Shown piece by piece: positions 20,690 to 29,252 of a stretch of 64,000 nucleotides of DNA (within the stretch, counting starts at the first letter, position 1; the number at the start of each line of letters is the position of its first letter). A program made the translations under genes and the position numbers. The stretch lies in NCBI GenBank assembly GCA_015711795.1, contig JACVJC010000002.1, forward strand, positions 58,115-122,114, read 5' to 3'. The notes beneath the pieces are model-generated. The model was not told the origin of the DNA, did no database searches, and saw nothing but the letters and a program-made list of their open reading frames with translations. The stretch comes from Candidatus Geothermocultor quzhuomuensis (GTDB lineage: Bacteria > Actinomycetota > Aquicultoria > Geothermocultorales > Geothermocultoraceae).

Positions 20690-21035
20690 AGATTTACTGT
20701 GATTAACAATAAAGTTCAAAGATTCAATTGAGAGGTTATAAGCACTCGACCTTGAACTTGGGAAGCGAATGTTTAATCTACCCAAAGTGTCCGAAAAGAG
20801 TTAAAAGCTTGGTTTTCCCCCTTGAAATCTCATCATGACCAAGTAAATTTCCTCCAACCCAAAACTCAAAAAGGATTTAATAAATTAAGCAAACAGCTAT
20901 TTAATTGTTAAAGTCACAATCCATCTCAAAATTATTTTAGCCGAAACAAATCCTTGAAAAGATATTTCAAAGAGGAGTAGAATTAACCACAATCAAAACC
21001 TTTCTTAACTTATAATTCCGTTAGAGGAGAAGGAA

Positions 21036-21752
21036 TTGGAGTTTGACTTTAAATTGTTGGAGGAATTACAAGATTTAGACTTAAAGATTGAAAAGATGGA
21101 AGAAGAGAAGTCAAACCTTCTTGAATTCAGTGAAGTTAAGGAATTAGAAAAAGAACTCCGTCACCTTAAAACTCTTTTTGAAGAAAAGGGAAATCAGCAT
21201 GGTAAGGAAAATCTCAAATTAAAAAAGTTGGAGGGAGAGTTAGATTTACTGGAGATAAAGATTCAAAAAGAAGAAAAAAGACTTTACAATGGGACAGTGT
21301 CAAACCCTAAAGAACTATCTTCTTTGGAGGGAGAAGTAAAGTTACTCAAAGCCAAGAAAGATTTTATGGAGACAGAACTTTTGATTCAAATGGATAAGGT
21401 AGATGCTCTTACCAAAGAGCAAAATGACCTTTCTTTAAAGGTGAGTGAGTACACCCAAAAAATCAAGGAAATGGAAGAAGAGCTTAAGAGAAAATTAGAA
21501 GAGGTTGAAAAGAGCCTAAATGCCTTTAAGGGTTCAAAATCTGAAATTACCCCGAAAATTCCTGATGAAATTTTAAAAGCTTATAACAACTTAAGAGGGA
21601 AAAAGAGCGGGCGAGTGGTGGTTGATTTAGAAGATGGTGTTTGCCAAGGATGTTTTATGGCTTTGCCCGCTGAAAAAGTTGACAAAATGATTTTACAGAA
21701 AGAGAAACTTTGGTTTTGCCCCCACTGCCAGAGAATTTTAATTGTAAAGTGA
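21036..21752 (+). CDS. Coiled-coil C4-type zinc ribbon protein (DUF164/CdsZ-like)
   Basis: Long coiled coil then VCQGCFMALPAEKV..LWFCPHCQRIL. Confidence 0.85.
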   Translation: MEFDFKLLEELQDLDLKIEKMEEEKSNLLEFSEVKELEKELRHLKTLFEEKGNQHGKENLKLKKLEGELDLLEIKIQKEEKRLYNGTVSNPKELSSLEGEVKLLKAKKDFMETELLIQMDKVDALTKEQNDLSLKVSEYTQKIKEMEEELKRKLEEVEKSLNAFKGSKSEITPKIPDEILKAYNNLRGKKSGRVVVDLEDGVCQGCFMALPAEKVDKMILQKEKLWFCPHCQRILIVK

Positions 21753-21753
21753 A

Positions 21754-22557
21754 ATGGAAAATAAAAGTAGAGATGTTCTTTTTCTTTATATTGATGGAGC
21801 TGCTCGGGGAAATCCAGGACCAGCTGGCATTGGCTTAGTTTTATTTGATGAGGAAGAGAGAGAAATTGAAAGTTATAATGAATTTATTGGAGTGAAAACT
21901 AATAATTTTGCAGAATATACTGCTTTAAAGATTGGTCTTGAAAAAGCTAAAAAATATAAGCCTTTAAAACTCACTATTTTTTCCGACAGCGAGCTTTTAG
22001 TCTCCCATTTAACGGGAAAATACAAGGTTAGAAGTTCTAACTTGTTAAAAATTTTTCAGGAGGTCAAGGAAAAGATAAAGGACTTCAATCAAGTTAAAAT
22101 TAAAAATATTTCCCGTGAAGAAAACTTTCGAGCTGATAAATTAGCTAATCAGGCTATCGATAATCATTTAAATCGCAATGAAAAGGAAGGAATATTTGAG
22201 CTAACTGTTAAAAGTCATTTTGACGCAGCTCATTTTTTGAGAGGTTATCCTGGTGAGTGTTCTAAGCTACATGGTCATACCTGGGAAGTAGAGGTAACAA
22301 TTGGTGGAAGGAAACTTAATGAGATTGAGATTTTATATGATTTTCGAGATTTAAAGCAAGAATTAAAAAAGTTATTAAATAAGTTTGACCATAAATACTT
22401 AAACGAAATTCCCCCTTTTGATAATATTTCTCCAACTGGTGAAAATCTAGCTCGCCAACTCTTTTATGAAATTGAGGCTCTTTTGCCGTCAGGGATTTTT
22501 TTAAAAGAAGTGAGTGTTTGGGAATCCCCTGAAGCAAAGGTTACTTACCATCGCTAA
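21754..22557 (+). CDS. Fusion: RNase HI-like N-terminus + 6-carboxytetrahydropterin synthase (QueD/PTPS) C-terminus
   Basis: N-term LYIDGAARGNPGPAGIG, NNFAEYTAL, FSDSELLV, NFRADKLAN; C-term FELTVKSHFDAAHFLRGYPGECSKLHGHTWEVEVTI, LYDFRDLKQ, FDHKYLN, PTGENLA, VSVWESP. Confidence 0.88.
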   Translation: MENKSRDVLFLYIDGAARGNPGPAGIGLVLFDEEEREIESYNEFIGVKTNNFAEYTALKIGLEKAKKYKPLKLTIFSDSELLVSHLTGKYKVRSSNLLKIFQEVKEKIKDFNQVKIKNISREENFRADKLANQAIDNHLNRNEKEGIFELTVKSHFDAAHFLRGYPGECSKLHGHTWEVEVTIGGRKLNEIEILYDFRDLKQELKKLLNKFDHKYLNEIPPFDNISPTGENLARQLFYEIEALLPSGIFLKEVSVWESPEAKVTYHR

Positions 22558-22669
22558 CCCAACAGCTAAACAGCACTCTGTTTAGTTACTTTGTTAGTCT
22601 GCTTGCTTGTTCGCCTAACGGCTGGTTAGCTGCTGGCTTGTTGGTTGGTCAGCCTATAGCTGAAGGAAG

Positions 22670-22849
22670 TGAGCCCCAAGTAGATTGGTAATTCTTACTT
22701 ACTTAACAGTTTCCATTTCGTGCTCTTCAAATTAAGGTTTTGCTCACCCCCCCGCGTTCGGGTGAGGAAACGCGGACAAAAACCTATTAGATTTTCAGAG
22801 CCGCTTCTGGTACCTGTTAAGGGTAAGAGCCAATACTTCTTGGGGCTCA
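22670..22849 (+). ncRNA. 6S RNA-like rod-shaped structured RNA (candidate)
   Basis: Nested stems: TGAGCCCCAAG/CTTGGGGCTCA (11 bp), ATTGG/CCAAT, TTCTTAC/GTAAGAG, TTAACAG/CTGTTAA, central bubble with 3' strand hairpin CAGA/TCTG, AGGTTTTG/CAAAAACCT, apical CTCACCC/GGGTGAG. Confidence 0.6.
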
Positions 22850-22927
22850 AACCAATCTTAAATATTGACTCCAAAGTTGTCAAGGATTTTTTTAATAAAA
22901 ATTTTTAATAGTTAGTTTAGTTAAAGC

Positions 22928-23062
22928 TTAATAAAAACGGGTAATTACTAGAACGAAGATAAAAAAAACAATAGTTATAATAGTAGCAATGATAAGACTT
23001 TGCCAGACTACTGGATCTTCTTTACGAACAAAATTTCTAACTACTTCAATAAACTTTTCCAT
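22928..23062 (-). CDS. Small single-pass membrane protein (44 aa, not in ORF track)
   Basis: AAAGGA-type SD then MEKFIEVVRNFVRKEDPVVWQSLIIATIITIVFFIFVLVITRFY. Confidence 0.5.
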   Translation of the reverse strand: MEKFIEVVRNFVRKEDPVVWQSLIIATIITIVFFIFVLVITRFY

Positions 23063-23110
23063 TTTCCTTTAAATATTCCTTTTTGGGAGACTCTTTAAAA
23101 CCTTTATTAA

Positions 23111-23182
23111 GCCCCCAGTGGGTTCTCGCCACGCAATCTGGCTATCAACCATGGGGGAGGGAAAGAACCCTCCAATGGAGGG
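23111..23182. other. Structured intergenic element of unknown class
   Basis: CCCCCA/TGGGGG + TGG/CCA, inner GCCA/TGGC, GGGTTC vs GAACCC (interleaved), CCCTCC/GGAGGG hairpin. Confidence 0.5.
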
Positions 23183-23315
23183 CAAACTAATCGTATCGGT
23201 TATTAAATTAAGTGTCAACCAATCTGAAGTGAAGCTTTAAAAAATTTTCATTTTGTCTTTGACCTTCAATTTTGTTAAAATAAGATTACTTTCTTTAAAA
23301 TTTTTGGTGAGCAAA

Positions 23316-23675
23316 ATGCTTCATATTGACTTTATCTCTTTTGGTAAGGTAGTAGTGAGTGGTCAATCATTCAAGGACATCTTGATAATTGAGGAGCAGG
23401 TAATTCCAAGGAACAAAGGGACTCTTAAGGCTATTTATGGAACAAGCCATTTGATTAGAAAAGAAGAAGTGGAAACACTTCTTAAAGGGAAACCTGAGGC
23501 AATTGTTATTGGAACTGGCTTTGCTGGAATGGTTAGGGTGGATAAAGATTTGATAAAAAAACTTGAAAAGAAAGGAAGTAAAGTTTACGCTCTTAATTCC
23601 CGAGATGCAGTTAATAAGTTTAATGAGCTTGCTGGTAAGAAGAGGGTAAATGCTTTAATCCATACTACCTGTTAA
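23316..23675 (+). CDS. Mth938-like domain protein (DUF498)
   Basis: IDFISFGKVVVSGQSFKDILII..AIVIGTGFAGMVRVDKDLIKKLEKKGSKVYALNSRDAVNKFNEL; start placed at ATG 23316. Confidence 0.8.
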   Translation: MLHIDFISFGKVVVSGQSFKDILIIEEQVIPRNKGTLKAIYGTSHLIRKEEVETLLKGKPEAIVIGTGFAGMVRVDKDLIKKLEKKGSKVYALNSRDAVNKFNELAGKKRVNALIHTTC

Positions 23676-23687
23676 ATAAGTTAAACT

Positions 23688-24728
23688 GTGATTTCTCCAA
23701 CTTACAATTTACCAACTATTAAGGAAGCGCTTCTCTACCGAAAGTTAAAAAAAGGAAAAGTTAAATGCGGTCTTTGCGAGAGAAAGTGTACTGTCTTTCC
23801 AGGCAAAAATGGGTTTTGTCAAGTCAGAGTAAATCTTAATGGAACTTATTACACTTTAGTTTATGGTAATATTGCAGCTCTTGAGAGCCGACCAATTGAA
23901 ATTAAACCATTTTTCCATTTTTATCCTGGTACAACTGCTTTAACTTTTTCAACATGGTCCTGTAATTTTAACTGCCCATGGTGTCAAAATTATACTCTTT
24001 CAAAGAGAAAGCTGGAATTAACTAGAGGTAATTATATTTCCCCAGAAGAAATAGTTAAGACAGCTCTTAATCATCAAGATGAAGGAATTTGTCTTAGTTT
24101 TACCGAGCCGACTTTACTCTTTGAATACGCATTAGATGTTTTTCCCCTCGCTCAAAGGAATAATCTTTACAACTGCATTGTTTCTAATGGCTACATGTCG
24201 TTAAAAGCTCTTTATTCTTTAAAGGAAGCGGGTCTGGATGGGATAAAAATTGATTTAAAAGGAGACGAAAAATTTTATCGGCAATTTGGCTTGGAAGCGC
24301 AAGTTGTTTTAAGAAATGCTCAAAAAGCAAAGGAAATTGGTCTCCATCTTGAGATTGTTAATTTGCTCATTACAGATTTAAATGATAGCGATGATTGCAT
24401 AGATTGGGTAATTGAGAATCACCTCAAATTTCTAGGCGAGGAAGTTCCTCTTCATTTTACTCGCTACTATCCTGCATACCAATATTTTGCTCCCTCAACG
24501 AGAATAGAGATTTTAGAAAAAGCTTATGAAAAAGCAAAAAAAGCTGGGGTTCTTTATCCTTACTTGGGCAATGTTCCTGGTCATAAAGGGGAGAATACTT
24601 ATTGTCCAAGATGTGGTTTCCTTTTGATGAAAAGGTATGGGCCCAATTTGATTAAGGTTAATCTTGATGGAAAAAGCTGTCCCAAATGCCATTTTAAGAT
24701 TTCAATAGTTTTAAAGAGTAAGGATTGA
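23688..24728 (+). CDS. AmmeMemoRadiSam system radical SAM enzyme (PflA-like)
   Basis: CGLCERKCTVFPGKNGFCQVR, STWSCNFNCPWCQNYTLS, FTEPTLLFEYALD, FLGEEVPLHFTRYYPAYQ, C-terminal CPRCG..CPKC. Confidence 0.9.
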   Translation: MISPTYNLPTIKEALLYRKLKKGKVKCGLCERKCTVFPGKNGFCQVRVNLNGTYYTLVYGNIAALESRPIEIKPFFHFYPGTTALTFSTWSCNFNCPWCQNYTLSKRKLELTRGNYISPEEIVKTALNHQDEGICLSFTEPTLLFEYALDVFPLAQRNNLYNCIVSNGYMSLKALYSLKEAGLDGIKIDLKGDEKFYRQFGLEAQVVLRNAQKAKEIGLHLEIVNLLITDLNDSDDCIDWVIENHLKFLGEEVPLHFTRYYPAYQYFAPSTRIEILEKAYEKAKKAGVLYPYLGNVPGHKGENTYCPRCGFLLMKRYGPNLIKVNLDGKSCPKCHFKISIVLKSKD

Positions 24729-25064
24729 AGAGGTACAGAAAATTTGAAGCTCGAAGCACCTGTCGGCCAATGTCAATGGTGTTAAGAGTTTACAAGTGGT
24801 ATTGTTAAGGTAATCAGCTATTGGCTTTGATTGAAGAGTATAGGGCAGATTAGCTCTGACAGGAGGGCGAAATTTGAAACAAAATATTAAATTAAATGAC
24901 TCAAAATTTTAAATATTTTTCCTTAAAATTGGAAAATTAAAAATAAATTTGTTTAGAGTTTCCAATTTCGATTTTAAGAAACCATGTTGATACGGGATTT
25001 AAAGCAACCAGAACTTACAATTTTTTTGGAATTATCCCTAGAATATAATTAATTTTGAGAGAAT

Positions 25065-26537
25065 ATGGCAAGAGATTTTGATGTTATTGTCATTGGGGCA
25101 GGAATTGGTGGTTTATCAGCTAGTGCTTTACTAGCTAGGCGAGGTTTTAAGGTTCTTCTTTTAGAGCAAGGAGCAAAAGCAGGTGGTTGTTGCCAAAGTT
25201 TTCAGAGAAACGGCTATCTCTTTGATGTAGGTTCTACTCTTTTTGCTGGGCTGGAAGAAGAAGGGGTATTACAAAGAATTCTTAAGGAGTTAAAGGCAAG
25301 GATTGTTTACCAGCAGGTAGATGGCAACTTTGGGATTCTTATCGGTGATAAGAAAATAAGATTTTTTTCTCAACGAGCAAGATTTTTTGAGGAAATTAGA
25401 AGATCTTTCCCAAAAGATTATCGAGAAATTCTAGAGCCTTATCCTAAATTTGAAGAACTGGCTGATTTAGTTTGGGATATTCTCAAAAAAGAGCCAATTT
25501 TTCCTCCTCACGGAGGGTATAGAAGTTTAATCACAAGGCATTTTAAAAAGTTGCAACCCCTTTTTATTTCTCAAAATTTGGTCGCTGGCAATCTTTTAAA
25601 AATTAAAAACCCGGAAATTAAAAGACTAGTTGATGGCTACCTATTTTTTAATACTCAAAGAGAGACAAGCCAAAGTGCGCTTTTAAATGCTTCTCTTGTC
25701 CTAACTCAGCACTTTAAAGGGCTTTTTTCACTTAGAGGAGGCTTGCAAACTTTCGTTTTAGCTTTGGTTGAAGCTATTAAGTCTAATGGGGGAAAAATTA
25801 GTTATCAAACGAGAGTCGATAAAATTTTACTTAAAAAAGGAGAAGCTTTTGGAGTGAGACTAGCTAATGGAGAGGTAATTTCATCTTGGTCGATTATAAG
25901 TGACGCCACCATTTGGAATACATTTGAAAAACTTTTAGATGAAGAAGAGGTAAATAAAAGAATAAGAAAGAAGCTAAGGCAAATACCTCAACCTTGGGGA
26001 GTTTTTTGTCTTTATTTAGGATTGAGCGAGAAGGCAATTCCTCCAAAACTGATGGACTTCAATCAAATTCACTTATCTAAAAATTCTTCTCATTGGGAAG
26101 GAAATACTTTGTTTATTTCTCTTTCTCCATTAGATGATTTTACTAGAGCGCCCCAAGGAAAAAGAGCGGTAACTGTTACTCAGCTTACTTTTTTAGATAG
26201 CTGGGCTCGGGATTCAACTTATCACCAGATGAAGGAAGACTATATTAAAAGAACTATTCGGTTATTGGAAGGAATTTTTTTCGATTTTAAAAGAAATATC
26301 GATTTTTTGGATGCAGCTACTCCTTGCACTTTTGAAAATCATACTTTAAGACCAAAAGGAGCTATCTGGGGTATCCCTCAGGTTCCACAATTTTCTGGCT
26401 TGAGAGGATTTCCTATTAAAACGGAGATTAAAAATCTTTTAATGGTTGGGGACTCAGTCTTTGTCGGCAAAGGAGTAGCTACTAGCGCTTTATCAGGCTA
26501 TTACGCAGCTAATTTATTGACTGACTATTTTATTTAA
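25065..26537 (+). CDS. Phytoene desaturase/CrtI-like FAD-dependent oxidoreductase
   Basis: VIVIGAGIGGLSASALLARRGFKVLLLEQGAKAGGCCQSF; C-terminal GDSVFVGKGVATSALSGYYAA. Confidence 0.88.
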   Translation: MARDFDVIVIGAGIGGLSASALLARRGFKVLLLEQGAKAGGCCQSFQRNGYLFDVGSTLFAGLEEEGVLQRILKELKARIVYQQVDGNFGILIGDKKIRFFSQRARFFEEIRRSFPKDYREILEPYPKFEELADLVWDILKKEPIFPPHGGYRSLITRHFKKLQPLFISQNLVAGNLLKIKNPEIKRLVDGYLFFNTQRETSQSALLNASLVLTQHFKGLFSLRGGLQTFVLALVEAIKSNGGKISYQTRVDKILLKKGEAFGVRLANGEVISSWSIISDATIWNTFEKLLDEEEVNKRIRKKLRQIPQPWGVFCLYLGLSEKAIPPKLMDFNQIHLSKNSSHWEGNTLFISLSPLDDFTRAPQGKRAVTVTQLTFLDSWARDSTYHQMKEDYIKRTIRLLEGIFFDFKRNIDFLDAATPCTFENHTLRPKGAIWGIPQVPQFSGLRGFPIKTEIKNLLMVGDSVFVGKGVATSALSGYYAANLLTDYFI

Positions 26538-26601
26538 AAAAAATTCCCAATTTTAATTTCAAATGGTATAATTTTCTAAATCTATAAGATAAGGTTTAAA
26601 T

Positions 26602-27702
26602 ATGCTCTTTTGTCCTAAGTGTGGTGCTCAAAATGAGGAGGGGTGGGAAAGCTGCGTTAAATGCCAGCGAGACCTGGTTAAAGCACAAAGCTCTATTGAG
26701 ACGGGCTTAAGTTGCTTGCACTGTGGTCGCGAAATTGAGAGAGAGTGGAGCTTTTGCCCAGGCTGCGGTCAGGGTATTGACTTAAAACAGTTTGAGGGAA
26801 AAAAGCCAGAAATTACTGAGCAAACCCAGTCAGAAACCTCTCCTTTACCAATTTTAATTGATGAAAAAACAAGGCTAACTCGAGAAAAAAGTGAAGCGCT
26901 CAGAACATATAGATGGTTAATCATAGCTGGTAGCTTAATACTCACAGGTCTTATAGTTAGCTTTGTTACCTGGTTTGCCATTGGGAGTCGCGCAATTTAC
27001 ACCAGTAATGCCTCTTCGATACTTCTTGGACTTAATAAAACCAAAGCTGACCTTCTGCAAATTACTGCAACTCTTTATCCTCAAGAAGGGGGAGTTCCTC
27101 AAGAAAGCTTAGTGGAACTCCGAACTTGCAGAGAAAAGTTTAATAATTTGTATGAGCTAGCAAACAAGCTCAAACCTCCTTCTGAAGCCCGAGAATCTCA
27201 TAAGCAATTAGTTGAAACCATATCGCAATGTTTATCAATTTCAGATAAGCTCGTAAGGGCTTTAGAAAATAATGACGCTGCTCTTTACGGAGAAGCACTG
27301 GCTGAACTAGATAAAGTTAGGGAGACACAAGTTGCCCCTGTTGGATTTCCTGCTATTTATATGGCTCAAGAAGTTACAGTAAAAGCTGACTTGTATCAAA
27401 TTAGGATGGATGTTAGGCGAATTGTTGCTACCGAGGAACCTCAACAAGGTGGAGGCAGCCAACAAGCCGTGAATGACCTTCAAGTCGATAAAGAAAAATT
27501 AGATAAATTGCTGAAGCAATTAAATTTACTAAAACCTTCTTCGGGTTCTGAGGAGAATCATCAGCGCTTGTTAGAAGTCGTTACTCAGTATCAAGGTATT
27601 GTCGAAAAGCTAATCAGGGCTTATCAAAGTAATGATACAAGCCTTTATTTTGAAGCCCTTCGTGAATTAGATAAAGCTGAGCAAATACCACTTGAGTTTT
27701 AA
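26602..27702 (+). CDS. Zinc-ribbon membrane protein with duplicated helical extracytoplasmic domain
   Basis: CPKCGAQNEEGWESCVKC and CLHCGREIEREWSFCPGC ribbons, one TM helix, two copies of an about 100-aa repeat. Confidence 0.75.
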   Translation: MLFCPKCGAQNEEGWESCVKCQRDLVKAQSSIETGLSCLHCGREIEREWSFCPGCGQGIDLKQFEGKKPEITEQTQSETSPLPILIDEKTRLTREKSEALRTYRWLIIAGSLILTGLIVSFVTWFAIGSRAIYTSNASSILLGLNKTKADLLQITATLYPQEGGVPQESLVELRTCREKFNNLYELANKLKPPSEARESHKQLVETISQCLSISDKLVRALENNDAALYGEALAELDKVRETQVAPVGFPAIYMAQEVTVKADLYQIRMDVRRIVATEEPQQGGGSQQAVNDLQVDKEKLDKLLKQLNLLKPSSGSEENHQRLLEVVTQYQGIVEKLIRAYQSNDTSLYFEALRELDKAEQIPLEF

Positions 27703-27840
27703 TATTGCTTGAATAAAGCCTTTCTTCAATACTTTAAAAATTGATAAACCGAAGCCATTTTGCCAAACTAAATTGTTTACTTGACTTGATTTGTTTTTGG
27801 TGTTAAGTTTAAGGTGAACTTTCAAATTTAGTTAAATTAT

Positions 27841-27904
27841 TGTGGGGTGCGAGGAATCACAGTCTCTAGTTTGGGCGCACTTGGGCTGTGAGGAGCAAAT
27901 AGTG
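27841..27904 (+). promoter_or_regulatory. Candidate riboswitch/attenuator 5' of the subtilase gene (possible c-di-GMP-II-like)
   Basis: Interleaved helices GTGCG(27847)/CGCAC(27876) and TCACAG(27857)/CTGTGA(27886); TTTGGGCGCACTTG and ATAGTGAAACCGACC sequence elements; followed directly by a terminator. Confidence 0.45.
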
Positions 27905-27932
27905 AAACCGACCCGAAGGTCGGTTTTCTTTT
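27905..27932 (+). terminator. Intrinsic terminator upstream of the subtilase start
   Basis: AAACCGACC-CGAA-GGTCGGTTT then TCTTTTT. Confidence 0.85.
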
Positions 27933-27969
27933 TAAGAAATCAAAATTTTGGAAAGGAGGTGACTGAAGG

Positions 27970-29187
27970 GTGAAGTTAAGAGTTTTTTTAGGAGTTGTTT
28001 TTATTATTGCCCTTGTTGTCATTTTTTATACCCTGGTGGGATTTGCTTTTGGAAGAAGTGGTAGGATGGAGCGAAAGATAGTTGTTTTTAAATCAGGTAT
28101 TTTGAACGAGCCAGCTCGAGAAGTTTTAGTAAAACAGTTTGGCGGGGTTAAGATTAAGGATTTGACTTTAATCGATGGAATGGCTGTGCTTTTACCACCT
28201 CAAGCAGAGGAAGCTTTAGTCCATCAGGCGGGAGTTTTAAGAATTGATGATGACATTATAGTTGAAGCTTTAATTAAGGGTGGCGTGGCTGGAAAACCAG
28301 CTCCTCCTCAACCAGTTGAAAGTTTACCTTGGGGTGTCAATCGAATTGATGCTGACTTAGCATGGGGCACGAGTACGGGTGACCCGATTAAAGTTGCTAT
28401 CATTGATACTGGAATTGATTTAGCCCATCCTGATTTGAAAGCCAATATTAAGGGTGGATACAATGCTATTAATCCAACCAAATCTCCTAATGATGATAAT
28501 GGCCATGGCACTCATGTAGCTGGAATTGTTGCTGCCATCGATAATGAAATTGGAGTGATTGGCGTTGGTCCACAAATTGACCTTTATGCAGTCAAAGTTT
28601 TGAGTCGCACCGGTTCTGGCTACCTCTCTGATGTGATTGAAGGACTTGACTGGGCAATTTCTAATGGAATGCAAGTTGTTAATATGAGTTTGGGCACAAA
28701 TACTGATGTTCAATCTTTCCGCGATGCGGTAATACGAGTTAGTCAAGCTGGTATTATTCAAGTCGCTGCTGCAGGCAATAATTCTGGTGGTTCAGTTACT
28801 TATCCAGCGGCTTATCCAGAAGTAATTGCTGTTTCTGCTACTGATTCTAGTGATTTAATTGCTTCTTTTTCTTCAGTTGGTCCTGAGATTGATTTAGCGG
28901 CACCAGGGGTAAATATTTATTCAACCTATAAAGGTTCAACTTATAAAACATTATCAGGGACTTCTATGGCTTCTCCTCATGTCGCTGGAACAGTAGCTGA
29001 TATTTTAGCAACACCAGCTCGAGCTCCTTATGACAGTAATCTCAATGGAGTTTGGGAACCATCTGAAGTAAAAGCAGTTTTACAGGCAACAGCTGATGAT
29101 TTAGGAGTAGTTGGTTTTGATAATTATTATGGCTACGGCTTAGTCGATACCGAAGAAAGTGTCACGGGAATTCAAACTAATCTCTAA
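27970..29187 (+). CDS. S8 subtilisin-like serine protease, secreted
   Basis: VAIIDTGIDLAHPDL, NGHGTHVAGIVAA, SGTSMASPHVAG; N-terminal TM/signal segment; SD AAAGGAGGTGA. Confidence 0.96.
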   Translation: MKLRVFLGVVFIIALVVIFYTLVGFAFGRSGRMERKIVVFKSGILNEPAREVLVKQFGGVKIKDLTLIDGMAVLLPPQAEEALVHQAGVLRIDDDIIVEALIKGGVAGKPAPPQPVESLPWGVNRIDADLAWGTSTGDPIKVAIIDTGIDLAHPDLKANIKGGYNAINPTKSPNDDNGHGTHVAGIVAAIDNEIGVIGVGPQIDLYAVKVLSRTGSGYLSDVIEGLDWAISNGMQVVNMSLGTNTDVQSFRDAVIRVSQAGIIQVAAAGNNSGGSVTYPAAYPEVIAVSATDSSDLIASFSSVGPEIDLAAPGVNIYSTYKGSTYKTLSGTSMASPHVAGTVADILATPARAPYDSNLNGVWEPSEVKAVLQATADDLGVVGFDNYYGYGLVDTEESVTGIQTNL

Positions 29188-29252
29188 GGAGAGAGCTAAG
29201 TAGCCAAACAGCTTATAAATCTGTAAAGCTTTATATGTGATATAATAATTGT

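Noticed and set aside
22695-22908. ORFs 22695-22883 (-) and 22720-22908 (+)
   Set aside because: Both lie on the 6S-like structured RNA; no RBS or family similarity.
27837-28022. 61-aa minus ORF
   Set aside because: Covers the attenuator hairpin and the subtilase start; spurious.
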